NCBI RefSeq assembly: GCF_900129865.1
Contig: NZ_FQXD01000008.1
Location: forward strand, 87,880-151,879
DNA: 64,000 bases
From: Virgibacillus chiguensis
GTDB lineage: Bacteria > Bacillota > Bacilli > Bacillales > Amphibacillaceae
Direction of reading: 5' to 3'
The notes beneath the pieces were generated by a model. It worked only from the letters and a program-made list of their open reading frames with translations. It ran no database searches and had not been told where the DNA came from. Numbering within the stretch: position 1 is the first letter of the stretch; every line of letters starts with the position of its first letter. The position numbers and the translations under genes are program-made. Below, piece by piece: positions 16,584 through 24,590 of this stretch.

Positions 16584-17366
16584 ATGTGTCGTGTATTATT
16601 AGCTAGTCCAGAACAAGCAGACCGTGTTTTTTTAAAGCGAATTTTTGCAGAGCACTTTTTTAATGTCATATTTTTTGATGATGCCTTATCTGCTGAAGAA
16701 GCATATGCACGTTCATTAGAACAACGCCCTGATATGCTTATATTAGATGTCAGTGGATCAAGTGAAGAAATTTTTCAATATAAGATAAATATCGTTAAAC
16801 GCCACCCAAACGTGAAAGTTATTTTAATAGACAATGAGGAAAACTTTAAACATATTCAAACAGCGATTCGCTGTGGAGCGGTTGACTATTTGGTGAAGCC
16901 ATTAAAAGCAGAGGAATGTAAATCTGCCATTCACCGGGCAATTTTGGCACTAAATCAAGTATCCTTATTAAACTATGAACGAAAATCTGTCACCGATACC
17001 TTAAAAGAAAGTGCCGCTCAGATGATGCAATACGTCCACGAACATTATTATGAAGAAATAAATTTGGATTCATTAGCAGCGTTCATGCATTTAAATAAAA
17101 GTTATGTAAGCCGCTTTTTCAAAGAAACCGTCGGCATGTCCTTCGTAAGTTATGTACGGCACTATCGAATAGAACAAGCAAAAAAGCTATTGCGTACATC
17201 CGATTTATCGGTCACAGAAGTCGCCGAACAAGTGGGCTACCTAGATCTTACGTATTTTAGCAGAATTTTTAAAAAAGAAAGCCATTATACGCCCAATGAA
17301 TATAAGCAGGTTTACCAAGGAGAACATGTACCAGCTGATATAGCATTTGCAGAGGGACATCATTAA
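16584..17366 (+). CDS. Response regulator with AraC-type DNA-binding domain
   Basis: I start at ATG 16584, behind GAGAGGGG, giving 260 aa. A receiver-like domain (about 1-125) has DMLILDVSG for the phospho-Asp and DYLVKP for the conserved Lys, though the N-terminal acidic pair is missing (LLASPEQ), so phosphorylation may be weak or lost. Two AraC helix-turn-helix motifs fill about 150-250 (LAAFMHLNKSYVSRFFK; SVTEVAEQVGYLDLTYFSR). It is divergent from the acylating aldehyde dehydrogenase and probably controls it. No kinase is adjacent. Confidence 0.85.
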   Translation: MCRVLLASPEQADRVFLKRIFAEHFFNVIFFDDALSAEEAYARSLEQRPDMLILDVSGSSEEIFQYKINIVKRHPNVKVILIDNEENFKHIQTAIRCGAVDYLVKPLKAEECKSAIHRAILALNQVSLLNYERKSVTDTLKESAAQMMQYVHEHYYEEINLDSLAAFMHLNKSYVSRFFKETVGMSFVSYVRHYRIEQAKKLLRTSDLSVTEVAEQVGYLDLTYFSRIFKKESHYTPNEYKQVYQGEHVPADIAFAEGHH

Positions 17367-17387
17367 ATGATAGATGAAGTTACACAG

Positions 17388-17416
17388 AAGAGCCACAGGT
17401 AAAGAGTGTGGCTCTT
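17388..17416 (+). terminator. Terminator of the AraC-type regulator gene
   Basis: AAGAGCCACA pairs perfectly with TGTGGCTCTT around a 9-nt loop; TGCTTTG follows. Confidence 0.7.
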
Positions 17417-17521
17417 GCTTTGTTTACATAACCAACCATACTAGTGTAATAGCATATATATATCAACATTATGAAATCATGATATAGCACTTTAAAAAAG
17501 CTAACTTTGAGGAGGGTAAGT

Positions 17522-17611
17522 ATGAAGAATTCTCTAAAGTCTATGAAAGGCTTAATAGGAGAAAACGGTATCAAATGCTATAATAATATTATAGTTGTAT
17601 TAGCTAGGTGA
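17522..17611 (+). CDS. Possible 29-aa peptide gene
   Basis: The ATG follows an unusually strong ribosome site, GAGGAGGG. The peptide starts MKNSLKSMKGLIGENG and ends in a hydrophobic stretch with one Cys. There is no recognised family; it may be a real small gene or a decayed start of a longer one. Confidence 0.35.
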   Translation: MKNSLKSMKGLIGENGIKCYNNIIVVLAR

Positions 17612-17650
17612 GTGACCAAAAACCTCCGAGATAAAATGGAGATGAGGCTC

Positions 17651-17824
17651 GTGATTACTGGAGATATAGCAAATGTTATCATAGGTTTTGCATCATTAAC
17701 CTTAACATTTCTAATGGGTTGTAATTATGACCATGGAAAAATCCGCTCTAGTCAGACGGAGGTTCGCTCCCGACCATGCAGAAGTCGCTCTCGAAAAACG
17801 GAATTTCACTCCCTACCACGTTAA
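17651..17824 (+). CDS. Possible small membrane peptide, holin-like toxin type
   Basis: From a GTG behind a GGAG/GAGG region, residues 1-25 form one hydrophobic helix (GDIANVIIGFASLTLTFLMG) resembling type I toxin or holin-like peptides. The C-terminal half runs into a Ser/Arg-rich stretch that looks like non-coding repeat DNA, so the true end is doubtful. Low confidence. Confidence 0.25.
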   Translation: MITGDIANVIIGFASLTLTFLMGCNYDHGKIRSSQTEVRSRPCRSRSRKTEFHSLPR

Positions 17825-17891
17825 AATAGCTCTCGTTCATCGGAAATTGCCTGTTAACCGCAACGAAAACATTTTAAGCTCCCACTCTGAA

Positions 17892-18395
17892 TTATTTTTC
17901 TTCCATCACATTTGGCTCATCTTCTTCGTCAGCAAATAAATCAATAATTTTCCCAAAAACGTATAGTAGAAAAACAAATACCAAGCTTATGATTGTAGCT
18001 CCAATAAAATTCGTATCTAGTCGTTCAGAATAGAGGTTAAACGTATTTATGTACACACTAAAAACCGTTAAGAAAATAACCCATTCCTTCAAATTGGTAG
18101 GACCAATATCATCTAAAGAATGAAAAGTTTTATCTTTTCGATCAATAAATATCGCAATTTCAATGATTACTAGCATGAATAAGCTTAACAATGTGAAACC
18201 TGTAAAAAACCAGAAGTCCCCCCAAAAGTCTTCATAAAAATGAAAATCTATGAACGGTATTACTTGAGCAAGATAAATGACAGCAAAGGAAATAACAAAT
18301 GGTATAGCTATAAACAAAGTTACTAAAATGATTAACATGACTAGTAATAGCATATGAACCAAAATCAAGCCGATATCTACTTTCTTTTTTCCCAT
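17892..18395 (-). CDS. Four-helix membrane protein, function unknown
   Basis: This 167-aa protein (ATG 18395, spaced 7 nt from AAAGGGG) has four predicted membrane helices at about 8-45, 60-83, 107-125 and 132-152 and an acidic C-terminal tail (DEEDEP). I do not recognise the family. It stands alone between repeat-rich gaps. Confidence 0.65.
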   Translation of the reverse strand: MGKKKVDIGLILVHMLLLVMLIILVTLFIAIPFVISFAVIYLAQVIPFIDFHFYEDFWGDFWFFTGFTLLSLFMLVIIEIAIFIDRKDKTFHSLDDIGPTNLKEWVIFLTVFSVYINTFNLYSERLDTNFIGATIISLVFVFLLYVFGKIIDLFADEEDEPNVMEEK

Positions 18396-19144
18396 ATTCA
18401 TGCCCCTTTCAGGAGAAAATTTTGACTATCGTAAAGTCTTTATGGCGATAGCTTACGTAGTTTTGCTTCCAATATAGAAGTTAAGATATATCATAAAGCC
18501 GCTTGTTAGCTTAATAATAACGAAGAATTTTTTCTACATTTGAACTTATATATTGATACGTATTTGCTAACTACTTTGTTTCATGAAGTTTCATGTTTTC
18601 CCCTTATATTCTTCCTCCGTTTAACTGGTTCGGACGTACTGACTTTATTCTCATTAAAAAAACAGTTCTATACAATGAGAAGAAACTCCTTCAAGCTGTC
18701 TCTATATTAGCAAAACTTGGCTTGTTTTCAAGTTTTATAGTGAAAGCTGTAGTTTTTTTATACTATAAACCTTTAAACTTCTACACTTACCCATAATAAG
18801 AAAGCTTCTCCTTTGCGAGGGTAGAGCAAGTAAAAACAAACCATTTCCTGAATGTGAAACGAAACCGATTTATCATTTTATTTTCTATTTTTTTAACATT
18901 TAGCCTTTTAAAAAAAGGTCAGCAATGTTAAAATAGAATACAAATTTTGAAATTTTTCTGTTTGCTCCATACTTCCACATAAGAATACTTATTCTCAAAC
19001 TCTTCTTAGACTTAAGGATATATTATCACAACAGATGACGTTCACCATGTAAGAGTCAAACAGTATTTTATGTCTTTTATCATGTTGGATTAAAATCCTA
19101 GCAGTCCTTATTTTTATTACTAAATTTTCCAAAGAGGTGATATC
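18396..19144. other. Intergenic region with R2 repeats
   Basis: About 750 bp with no supported gene; the ORF at 18593-18796 is repeat-derived. A degenerate R2 copy lies at about 18421-18475 and a better one at 18712-18800. No clear promoter was found for the plus-strand gene at 19145. Confidence 0.5.
18712..18800 (+). repeat. R2 dispersed repeat, copy 2
   Basis: It shares TTGGCTTG, TGTAGTTTTTTTATACTATA and AAACCTTTA with the R2 family. Confidence 0.5.
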
Positions 19145-19660
19145 ATGATTATTCCATACAATCAATACACCCCCCTCGTTAATGACAACGCTTTTATAGC
19201 ACCGGGTGCATACTTAATTGGCGATGTAACTATCGGTGAAGAATCTACTATTTGGTTTAATACCGTTTTAAGAGGGGATGAGGATTCCATTACAATTGGG
19301 GAAAAGTGTAGTATTCAAGACAATTCAACTATCCATCTGTTCGAAAATTGTCCTGTAGTGGTAGAAGATGAGGTTACAGTAGGACATAATGTTATTTTAC
19401 ATGGTTGTAAAATAGGTAAAAGAACCATTATTGGAATGGGATCTACCATTCTAGATCATGTAGAAATCGGCGAAGAATGCATCATAGGAGCAAATACCCT
19501 TATACCACAAGGTAAAAAAATACCTTCACGTTCCCTGGTAGTAGGATCTCCGGGTAAAATCGTTCGCGAAATAACAGCAAAGGATCTTGAGCTTATTCAA
19601 TTATCCATTGATACATATGTACAAAAAGGGAAAGATTTCAAACAAATACTGAAAAAATAA
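19145..19660 (+). CDS. Gamma-carbonic-anhydrase-like hexapeptide-repeat protein (YtoA/PaaY type)
   Basis: This 171-aa left-handed beta-helix protein has [LIV]-G-X4 repeats throughout (IGDVTIGEES, VGHNVILHGCKIGKR, IGMGS). The metal-ligand pattern is present: His in TIHLFE and the pair in VGHNVILHGC. Family members are zinc/iron carbonic anhydrases or, for PaaY in phenylacetate clusters, thioesterases that rescue dead-end CoA esters. It is convergent with the paa operon next door, so a PaaY-like role is possible but unproven. The ribosome site AGAGGTG is good. Confidence 0.82.
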   Translation: MIIPYNQYTPLVNDNAFIAPGAYLIGDVTIGEESTIWFNTVLRGDEDSITIGEKCSIQDNSTIHLFENCPVVVEDEVTVGHNVILHGCKIGKRTIIGMGSTILDHVEIGEECIIGANTLIPQGKKIPSRSLVVGSPGKIVREITAKDLELIQLSIDTYVQKGKDFKQILKK

Positions 19661-19670
19661 ACCATTGCTG

Positions 19671-19695
19671 TTGGGAGGTATCCCTTCCCTCCCAA
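19671..19695. terminator. Bidirectional terminator between convergent genes
   Basis: TTGGGAGG pairs with CCTCCCAA around a 9-nt loop, between the stops of the carbonic-anhydrase-like gene and the last gene of the paa operon. Confidence 0.6.
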
Positions 19696-19742
19696 TTCAT
19701 TCCGTATATACGTCAACTTAACACGATACCACCAGTTAACGC

Positions 19743-20696
19743 CTACATAAGTTTTTCCATACTAAACTTTAATATCTGTTTTGCATCTCTTACCATCGTT
19801 GCTATCAATTCCTCTACAGTTGGACAATCATCAATCAAGCCGGCTATTTGTCCACCATTAATAAAACCATTATCCAAATCTCCTACGATTGCCCCTAATT
19901 TATGGTGATCTTCACTTGTTTCTTCTATAAATAAATCGGGCTTCTCATGTTTCATTTCGAGTTCTGTCAACTTATGAACATAGTTTGTTTTCATTAATCT
20001 ACGAATACGATGATATCTTCTTCCAACAATAATCGTTGATTCATCCGTAGCATGAATAATTTTCTGTTTATAATTATCATGATAAGGCGATTCCTTCGTA
20101 GCAATAAAACGCGTTCCCATTTGTACACCTAGCGCCCCTAACGATAAAGCCGCCGCCAAACCTTTACCATTAGCAATTCCTCCCGCAGCGACAACGGGGA
20201 CACTTACTTTTTCAACAACTTGGGGAATAAGTGTCATTGTAGTACTTTCATTTAGTGCATTAATCCCAGCAGCCTCATATCCTTCACAAACAATAATATC
20301 CACCCCAGCAGCTTCAGCTTTTTTGGCTTGGCTTACGGTGGAAGAGACACAGATAACCGTTATATCATGCTCTTTGAGCAATGGAACAAATGGTGCTGGG
20401 TTGCCTGCAGACAAAGAAACGACAGGAACCTTTAATTCAATTAATTCCTGAATTAATTGTTCTGTATGCGGATGAACAGATATAGGAACATTTACACAAT
20501 AAGGCTTTGATGTTCTTTTCATCATTTCTTTTATTTTTGTTAAAACCTCTTCAACTGGCATATTCCCTGCCCCTATTGTCCCTAAGCCACCAACATTCGA
20601 AACTGCTGCTGCAAGCCCAGGGTCACTTATATTTCCCATCCCTCCCTGTAAAATAGGATAAATAATATTTAGTCGTTCCGTTAACAAATTCCCCAA
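19743..20696 (-). CDS. FMN-dependent nitronate monooxygenase / FabK-like oxidoreductase
   Basis: This 317-aa TIM-barrel flavoenzyme has QGGMGNISDPGLAAAVSNVGG at its N-terminus (FMN-binding pattern GGMG, GGLGT), AGGIANGKG and GVQMGTRF for phosphate binding. Members oxidise nitronates or reduce enoyl thioesters. The start is a TTG at 20696 placed by an AAGGAGGAG site; it begins one base after the paaX stop, so the genes are coupled. In this operon it may act on a CoA ester or side product of phenylacetate degradation, which is inference. Confidence 0.82.
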   Translation of the reverse strand: MGNLLTERLNIIYPILQGGMGNISDPGLAAAVSNVGGLGTIGAGNMPVEEVLTKIKEMMKRTSKPYCVNVPISVHPHTEQLIQELIELKVPVVSLSAGNPAPFVPLLKEHDITVICVSSTVSQAKKAEAAGVDIIVCEGYEAAGINALNESTTMTLIPQVVEKVSVPVVAAGGIANGKGLAAALSLGALGVQMGTRFIATKESPYHDNYKQKIIHATDESTIIVGRRYHRIRRLMKTNYVHKLTELEMKHEKPDLFIEETSEDHHKLGAIVGDLDNGFINGGQIAGLIDDCPTVEELIATMVRDAKQILKFSMEKLM

Positions 20697-20697
20697 T

Positions 20698-21570
20698 TTA
20701 CTCCTCCTTCGCAATGATTTGTTTTTGCTTTGGACAGTTATCATATCCTGCTAAATAAATCGCTTTGAAAAAAGCATTCGCTTTTGTTGCAAGAATTTGA
20801 TAATACTCATTAAATAACTTCGCCGCACGTTCACCTAACCATTTCTCTGGCAATAATTCTTTTGGAATACTTGGATCGACAAACAATGATTTCCGATAGT
20901 AATGAACAAGTAAAGTTCGTTCTACAAAACAGTCTTGATCACTCATGTCCCCACGTTCTATCTTCATGGCATTGGCAATCATTTTTTCCTCATACGCATG
21001 AATAAACTTTTCGTATAGCATATTTATATGATCTATATCCCAACAGCTGCGTATGATTTGTTTATTCGCTTGGAAACCTTCATTTTTAGCTTCAAAAAAA
21101 TAAACATCTTCTTTAATATCATATTTATCAATAATGTCATAAATTTGCTCTTTTAACGGATTCGGTGTAATCCAAACGCCATTGGAAAGTAGGCCAAAAC
21201 CGCTCCAAATTAGTTCTTTACGCAATTCATCGCGAATATGTCTTCTTTCTTCAGGTATGGTATACAGTAGCGTCCGCCATTTTCCATCCCACTTCGCTGG
21301 CTCCATTCTATAAATACGGCCGGCCGCTTCTTTCATTCTTTTTTTTCCACGCTCGGTCAATGAATAATAACTTTTGTTTGCTTCCTTACGACTGACAACC
21401 CATCCCTGCTTACTCATTCTAGATACAGCTGATCTTATAGACTGTTCATTATGGTCAAATGGCTCCAATAATTTAATTAAGCTACCAACCCATATTTCAT
21501 TACCGTAGTACCGAATATAATCTCCAAATAACGTAAAAATCATTGAACGTGTCTTTGGTTTGCTTTCCAC
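20698..21570 (-). CDS. paaX: PaaX-type repressor of phenylacetate catabolism
   Basis: This 290-aa protein (GTG 21570, better spaced from AAAGGA than the ATG at 21579) has an N-terminal winged helix (SIRSAVSRMSKQGWV, about 45-60), a middle ferredoxin-like domain and the PaaX C-terminal helical region. PaaX repressors leave DNA when they bind phenylacetyl-CoA, the product of PaaK encoded in the same operon. It is the second-last gene of the operon, so it is autoregulated if it acts at the operon promoter. Confidence 0.9.
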   Translation of the reverse strand: MESKPKTRSMIFTLFGDYIRYYGNEIWVGSLIKLLEPFDHNEQSIRSAVSRMSKQGWVVSRKEANKSYYSLTERGKKRMKEAAGRIYRMEPAKWDGKWRTLLYTIPEERRHIRDELRKELIWSGFGLLSNGVWITPNPLKEQIYDIIDKYDIKEDVYFFEAKNEGFQANKQIIRSCWDIDHINMLYEKFIHAYEEKMIANAMKIERGDMSDQDCFVERTLLVHYYRKSLFVDPSIPKELLPEKWLGERAAKLFNEYYQILATKANAFFKAIYLAGYDNCPKQKQIIAKEE

Positions 21571-21647
21571 GATTATCATCCTTTGCTAGTATGAAACTGT
21601 ATTACCTTCTAAAGAGATTATGGGAGGAACACGTTCCATTCATCTAT

Positions 21648-22424
21648 TCATTCACCGACAAATTGAGAGGGTCTTTTTTCATAAAATGCGGTCAGTGCTT
21701 CGACCCGATCTTTCGTTGGAATTGTTCTGTGATATGCACTTTCTTCTATTTTTATCCCAGTTTTTAAATCTGTGTTCATCCCATGTTGAATAGCAAACTT
21801 TGCTTGTCGAATGGCGATTTGCGGCATGCGCACGATGGACTCAACAAATAATTCACAGCTTTCAAAAAGTTTTTCTTGTTCCACTACTTTATGAACAAGA
21901 CCATACTCTAAAGCTTCGTTAGCAGAAATCTGTTTAGCCAATAAAATTAATTCCATTGCCTTTGCTTGCCCTATTAATCTAGGAAGTCGTTGCGTACCAC
22001 CAGCACCAGGTATAATCCCCATACTTGTTTCTGTTAACCCCATTGTCGCATAAGAAACAGCTATGCGAAAGTCACATGCAAGCGCAAGCTCCAACCCACC
22101 TCCTAAAGCATACCCATTCATTAAGGCAATGGTTGGTTGAGGAAGATTGGCAACTTGTTCAAACACCGAGCTGATTTTTTTGACGTTACGAATAACTTCC
22201 TTGTTTCCTAATTGTCTACGTTCTTTTAAATCTGCTCCTGCACTAAACGCCTTCTCACCCCGCCCTGTAATGACTACCGCCCAGATTTCCTGATTGATGG
22301 ATAGATCTTCTATAACACGCTCTAACTCTAGTAATGTAGAATAATTAAAGCAATTTAACACTTCAGGTCGATTTATCGTGACATAGGCAATTCTTTCTTT
22401 TGTTTCTAATAAAACATTACTCAT
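21648..22424 (-). CDS. Enoyl-CoA hydratase
   Basis: From ATG 22424 (GGGGGAG site) it is 258 aa. It is a crotonase-fold enzyme with oxyanion-hole region AFSAGAD and GYALGGGLELALACD, and both catalytic Glu positions are kept (GGGLE and LTETSMG). It is therefore a true hydratase of an unsaturated acyl-CoA, probably 2,3-dehydroadipyl-CoA or a ring-opening intermediate. It is the third crotonase gene in this operon, which lacks any MaoC-type oxepin-CoA hydrolase. Confidence 0.85.
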   Translation of the reverse strand: MSNVLLETKERIAYVTINRPEVLNCFNYSTLLELERVIEDLSINQEIWAVVITGRGEKAFSAGADLKERRQLGNKEVIRNVKKISSVFEQVANLPQPTIALMNGYALGGGLELALACDFRIAVSYATMGLTETSMGIIPGAGGTQRLPRLIGQAKAMELILLAKQISANEALEYGLVHKVVEQEKLFESCELFVESIVRMPQIAIRQAKFAIQHGMNTDLKTGIKIEESAYHRTIPTKDRVEALTAFYEKRPSQFVGE

Positions 22425-22440
22425 TTCTTCTCCCCCTAAC

Positions 22441-23637
22441 TTACCATTTTTCAATAACTGTCGCAATTCCTTGCCCCACACCAATACACATTGTAGCAAG
22501 CGCATATTTACTATTACGACGGTTCATTTCATGTAATAAAGTCGTAAGAATTCTTGCTCCACTAGCTCCTAATGGGTGACCAAATGCAATTGAGCCTCCG
22601 TTAACATTAACTATTTCCGGATTTAATTCAAGTTGTTTCATACATGCAATCGACTGCGATGCGAATGCTTCATTCAATTCAACTAAATCCACGTCTTCTA
22701 TTTGTAGATTAGCTCGTTGCAATGCTTTTTTGGATGCTTCAATAGGGCCAATACCCATGATAGAAGGCTCTACTCCCGATGTTCCACTCGCTATGTAGCG
22801 TGCCATAGGCTTCACACCTAATTGCTCTGCTTTTTCTTTGCTCATTAATAACAATGCTGATGCCCCGTCATTTATTCCAGATGTATTACCTGCTGTAACC
22901 GTCCCTCCGCTAAATAATGGTTGTAAGCTAGCTAGTTTTTCTCGAGTTGTTGCGGGGCGTGGATGCTCATCTTTATCGACAACCTTCTCTTCCCCTTTAA
23001 ACATATACTTTACTGGAGTAAGTTCATCATAAAACTTATTTGCTTCTATTGCTGCTTTTGCTTTCATTTGACTAGCATAAGCAAAATCATCTTGTTCTTC
23101 TCTTGTTATTTGAAATTGTTTTGCCACATTCTCTGCCGTTTGCGGCATGGAATCAGCACCATACATTGCTTCTAGCCTTGGATTAGTGAAACGCCAGCCA
23201 ATCATAGTATCTAGTAAAGTCTTATTCCCTCGTTGAAAAGCGAATTCTGATTTAGGTAAAACATACGGTGCTCTTGTCATGCTCTCCGTTCCACCAGCAA
23301 TATAAATATCCCCATCTCCAACCATTATTGCGCGTGCCGCCATATGAACAGCATCCATTCCTGAACCACAAAGGCGATTTACGGTTGTACCAGTTACATG
23401 AACAGGGAGCCCAGCAAGTAGGAGAGACATACGAGCAACGTTTCTATTTTCTTCCCCAGCACCATTTGCATTACCTAAAATCACTTCGTTGATGGCATCT
23501 ATGGGTAACTTTGGCTGTCTATCAATGATCGCTTGAATGACAACCGACGCTAAATCATCTGGACGTACATATTTTAATGAACCATTGTATCTTCCTATTG
23601 GCGTCCTTACTGCATCAACGATAACAACTTCTTTCAC
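22441..23637 (-). CDS. paaJ: 3-oxoadipyl-CoA / beta-ketoadipyl-CoA thiolase
   Basis: This 398-aa thiolase has the acylated Cys in RLCGSGMDAVH, His in NGGSIAFGHPLGASGAR and the second Cys in CIGVGQG. In the paa pathway it cleaves 3-oxoadipyl-CoA to succinyl-CoA and acetyl-CoA and may also act on 3-oxo-5,6-dehydrosuberyl-CoA. Its GTG start overlaps the paaH stop (GTGA), so translation is coupled. Confidence 0.88.
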   Translation of the reverse strand: MKEVVIVDAVRTPIGRYNGSLKYVRPDDLASVVIQAIIDRQPKLPIDAINEVILGNANGAGEENRNVARMSLLLAGLPVHVTGTTVNRLCGSGMDAVHMAARAIMVGDGDIYIAGGTESMTRAPYVLPKSEFAFQRGNKTLLDTMIGWRFTNPRLEAMYGADSMPQTAENVAKQFQITREEQDDFAYASQMKAKAAIEANKFYDELTPVKYMFKGEEKVVDKDEHPRPATTREKLASLQPLFSGGTVTAGNTSGINDGASALLLMSKEKAEQLGVKPMARYIASGTSGVEPSIMGIGPIEASKKALQRANLQIEDVDLVELNEAFASQSIACMKQLELNPEIVNVNGGSIAFGHPLGASGARILTTLLHEMNRRNSKYALATMCIGVGQGIATVIEKW

Positions 23638-24497
23638 TTCTCACTCCCTCCTTCATAGACATAGACACCTTTTCCTGTTTTTCTTCCTAATCGCCCTGCT
23701 TTTACATACTGTTCTAAAAGGGGGGCAGGACGGTATTTATCCCCTAACTTTTGATGTAAATACCGAAGATTATGAAGCCTTGTATCTAAACCGACTAAAT
23801 CACCTAATTCAAATGGTCCCATTGGATAATTCAATCCGAGCTTAATCGCTTTATCAATTTCTTCAGGGGTACCAAGTCCTTCCTGTAGCATATAAAATGC
23901 TTCATTACCTACTAAGCAACTAATACGACTTGTTACAAACCCAGGAAATTCATGAATCGTTACCGTTTCTTTTCCTAATTCTTCAGCGATGTTTTCTGCT
24001 ATTTTTACTGTTTCATCGCTTGTTTCCAAACCACGGACAATTTCAACTAATGGCATTTTATGAACTGGATTAAAAAAATGCATAGCAATAACGAAATCGG
24101 GTTTAGTTGTGTATGAAGCTATCTCCGTTGGACTCATGGTTGACGTATTTGTAGCAAATAAACAATCCCTAGGCGCATGGCGATCAAGTATGGAAAAGAT
24201 ATCTTTTTTAATCTCTATTCTTTCCGGAACAGCCTCTATGATAATGATGGCATCTTTCACCGCTATTTCTAAATCTGTTTCATAACGAATGCTATCCTTT
24301 CCTGCTATCGCCTTTGCCTCTGTTATCTTTCCATAAGTTATTCCCTTTCCATACAATACGTCTATCTCTTGTTTCGCTTTGAAAAGGACTTCTTCATTTA
24401 CATCCACAAGCTTAACAAAATAACCCCTTAATGAAGCAACATAAGCAATTCCTCTTCCCATTACCCCTGCGCCTACAACTACAAAACATCCCCGCAT
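23634..24497 (-). CDS. paaH: 3-hydroxyacyl-CoA dehydrogenase (3-hydroxyadipyl-CoA)
   Basis: This 287-aa enzyme has an N-terminal NAD-binding fold (VVGAGVMGRGIAYVA) and the family signature HFFNPVHKMPLVEIV with the catalytic His, followed by the C-terminal dimerisation domain. It oxidises 3-hydroxyadipyl-CoA. The ATG at 24497 lies 9 nt from AAGGAG. Confidence 0.9.
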   Translation of the reverse strand: MRGCFVVVGAGVMGRGIAYVASLRGYFVKLVDVNEEVLFKAKQEIDVLYGKGITYGKITEAKAIAGKDSIRYETDLEIAVKDAIIIIEAVPERIEIKKDIFSILDRHAPRDCLFATNTSTMSPTEIASYTTKPDFVIAMHFFNPVHKMPLVEIVRGLETSDETVKIAENIAEELGKETVTIHEFPGFVTSRISCLVGNEAFYMLQEGLGTPEEIDKAIKLGLNYPMGPFELGDLVGLDTRLHNLRYLHQKLGDKYRPAPLLEQYVKAGRLGRKTGKGVYVYEGGSEK

Positions 24498-24590
24498 CAA
24501 AATCTTCTCCTTTTCTACTATTGAAATGAAAAGCGAACTTTTCCCTAAAGGATATTCGTTCGCTTTTATTCCAAGACAGTACGTATTATT

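Noticed and set aside
18593-18796. 67-codon plus-strand ORF
   Set aside because: Its second half is an R2 repeat, so the frame is accidental.
19145-19660. Confident naming as PaaY
   Set aside because: The protein fits general YtoA-type carbonic anhydrases equally well and is convergent to the paa operon, not part of it.
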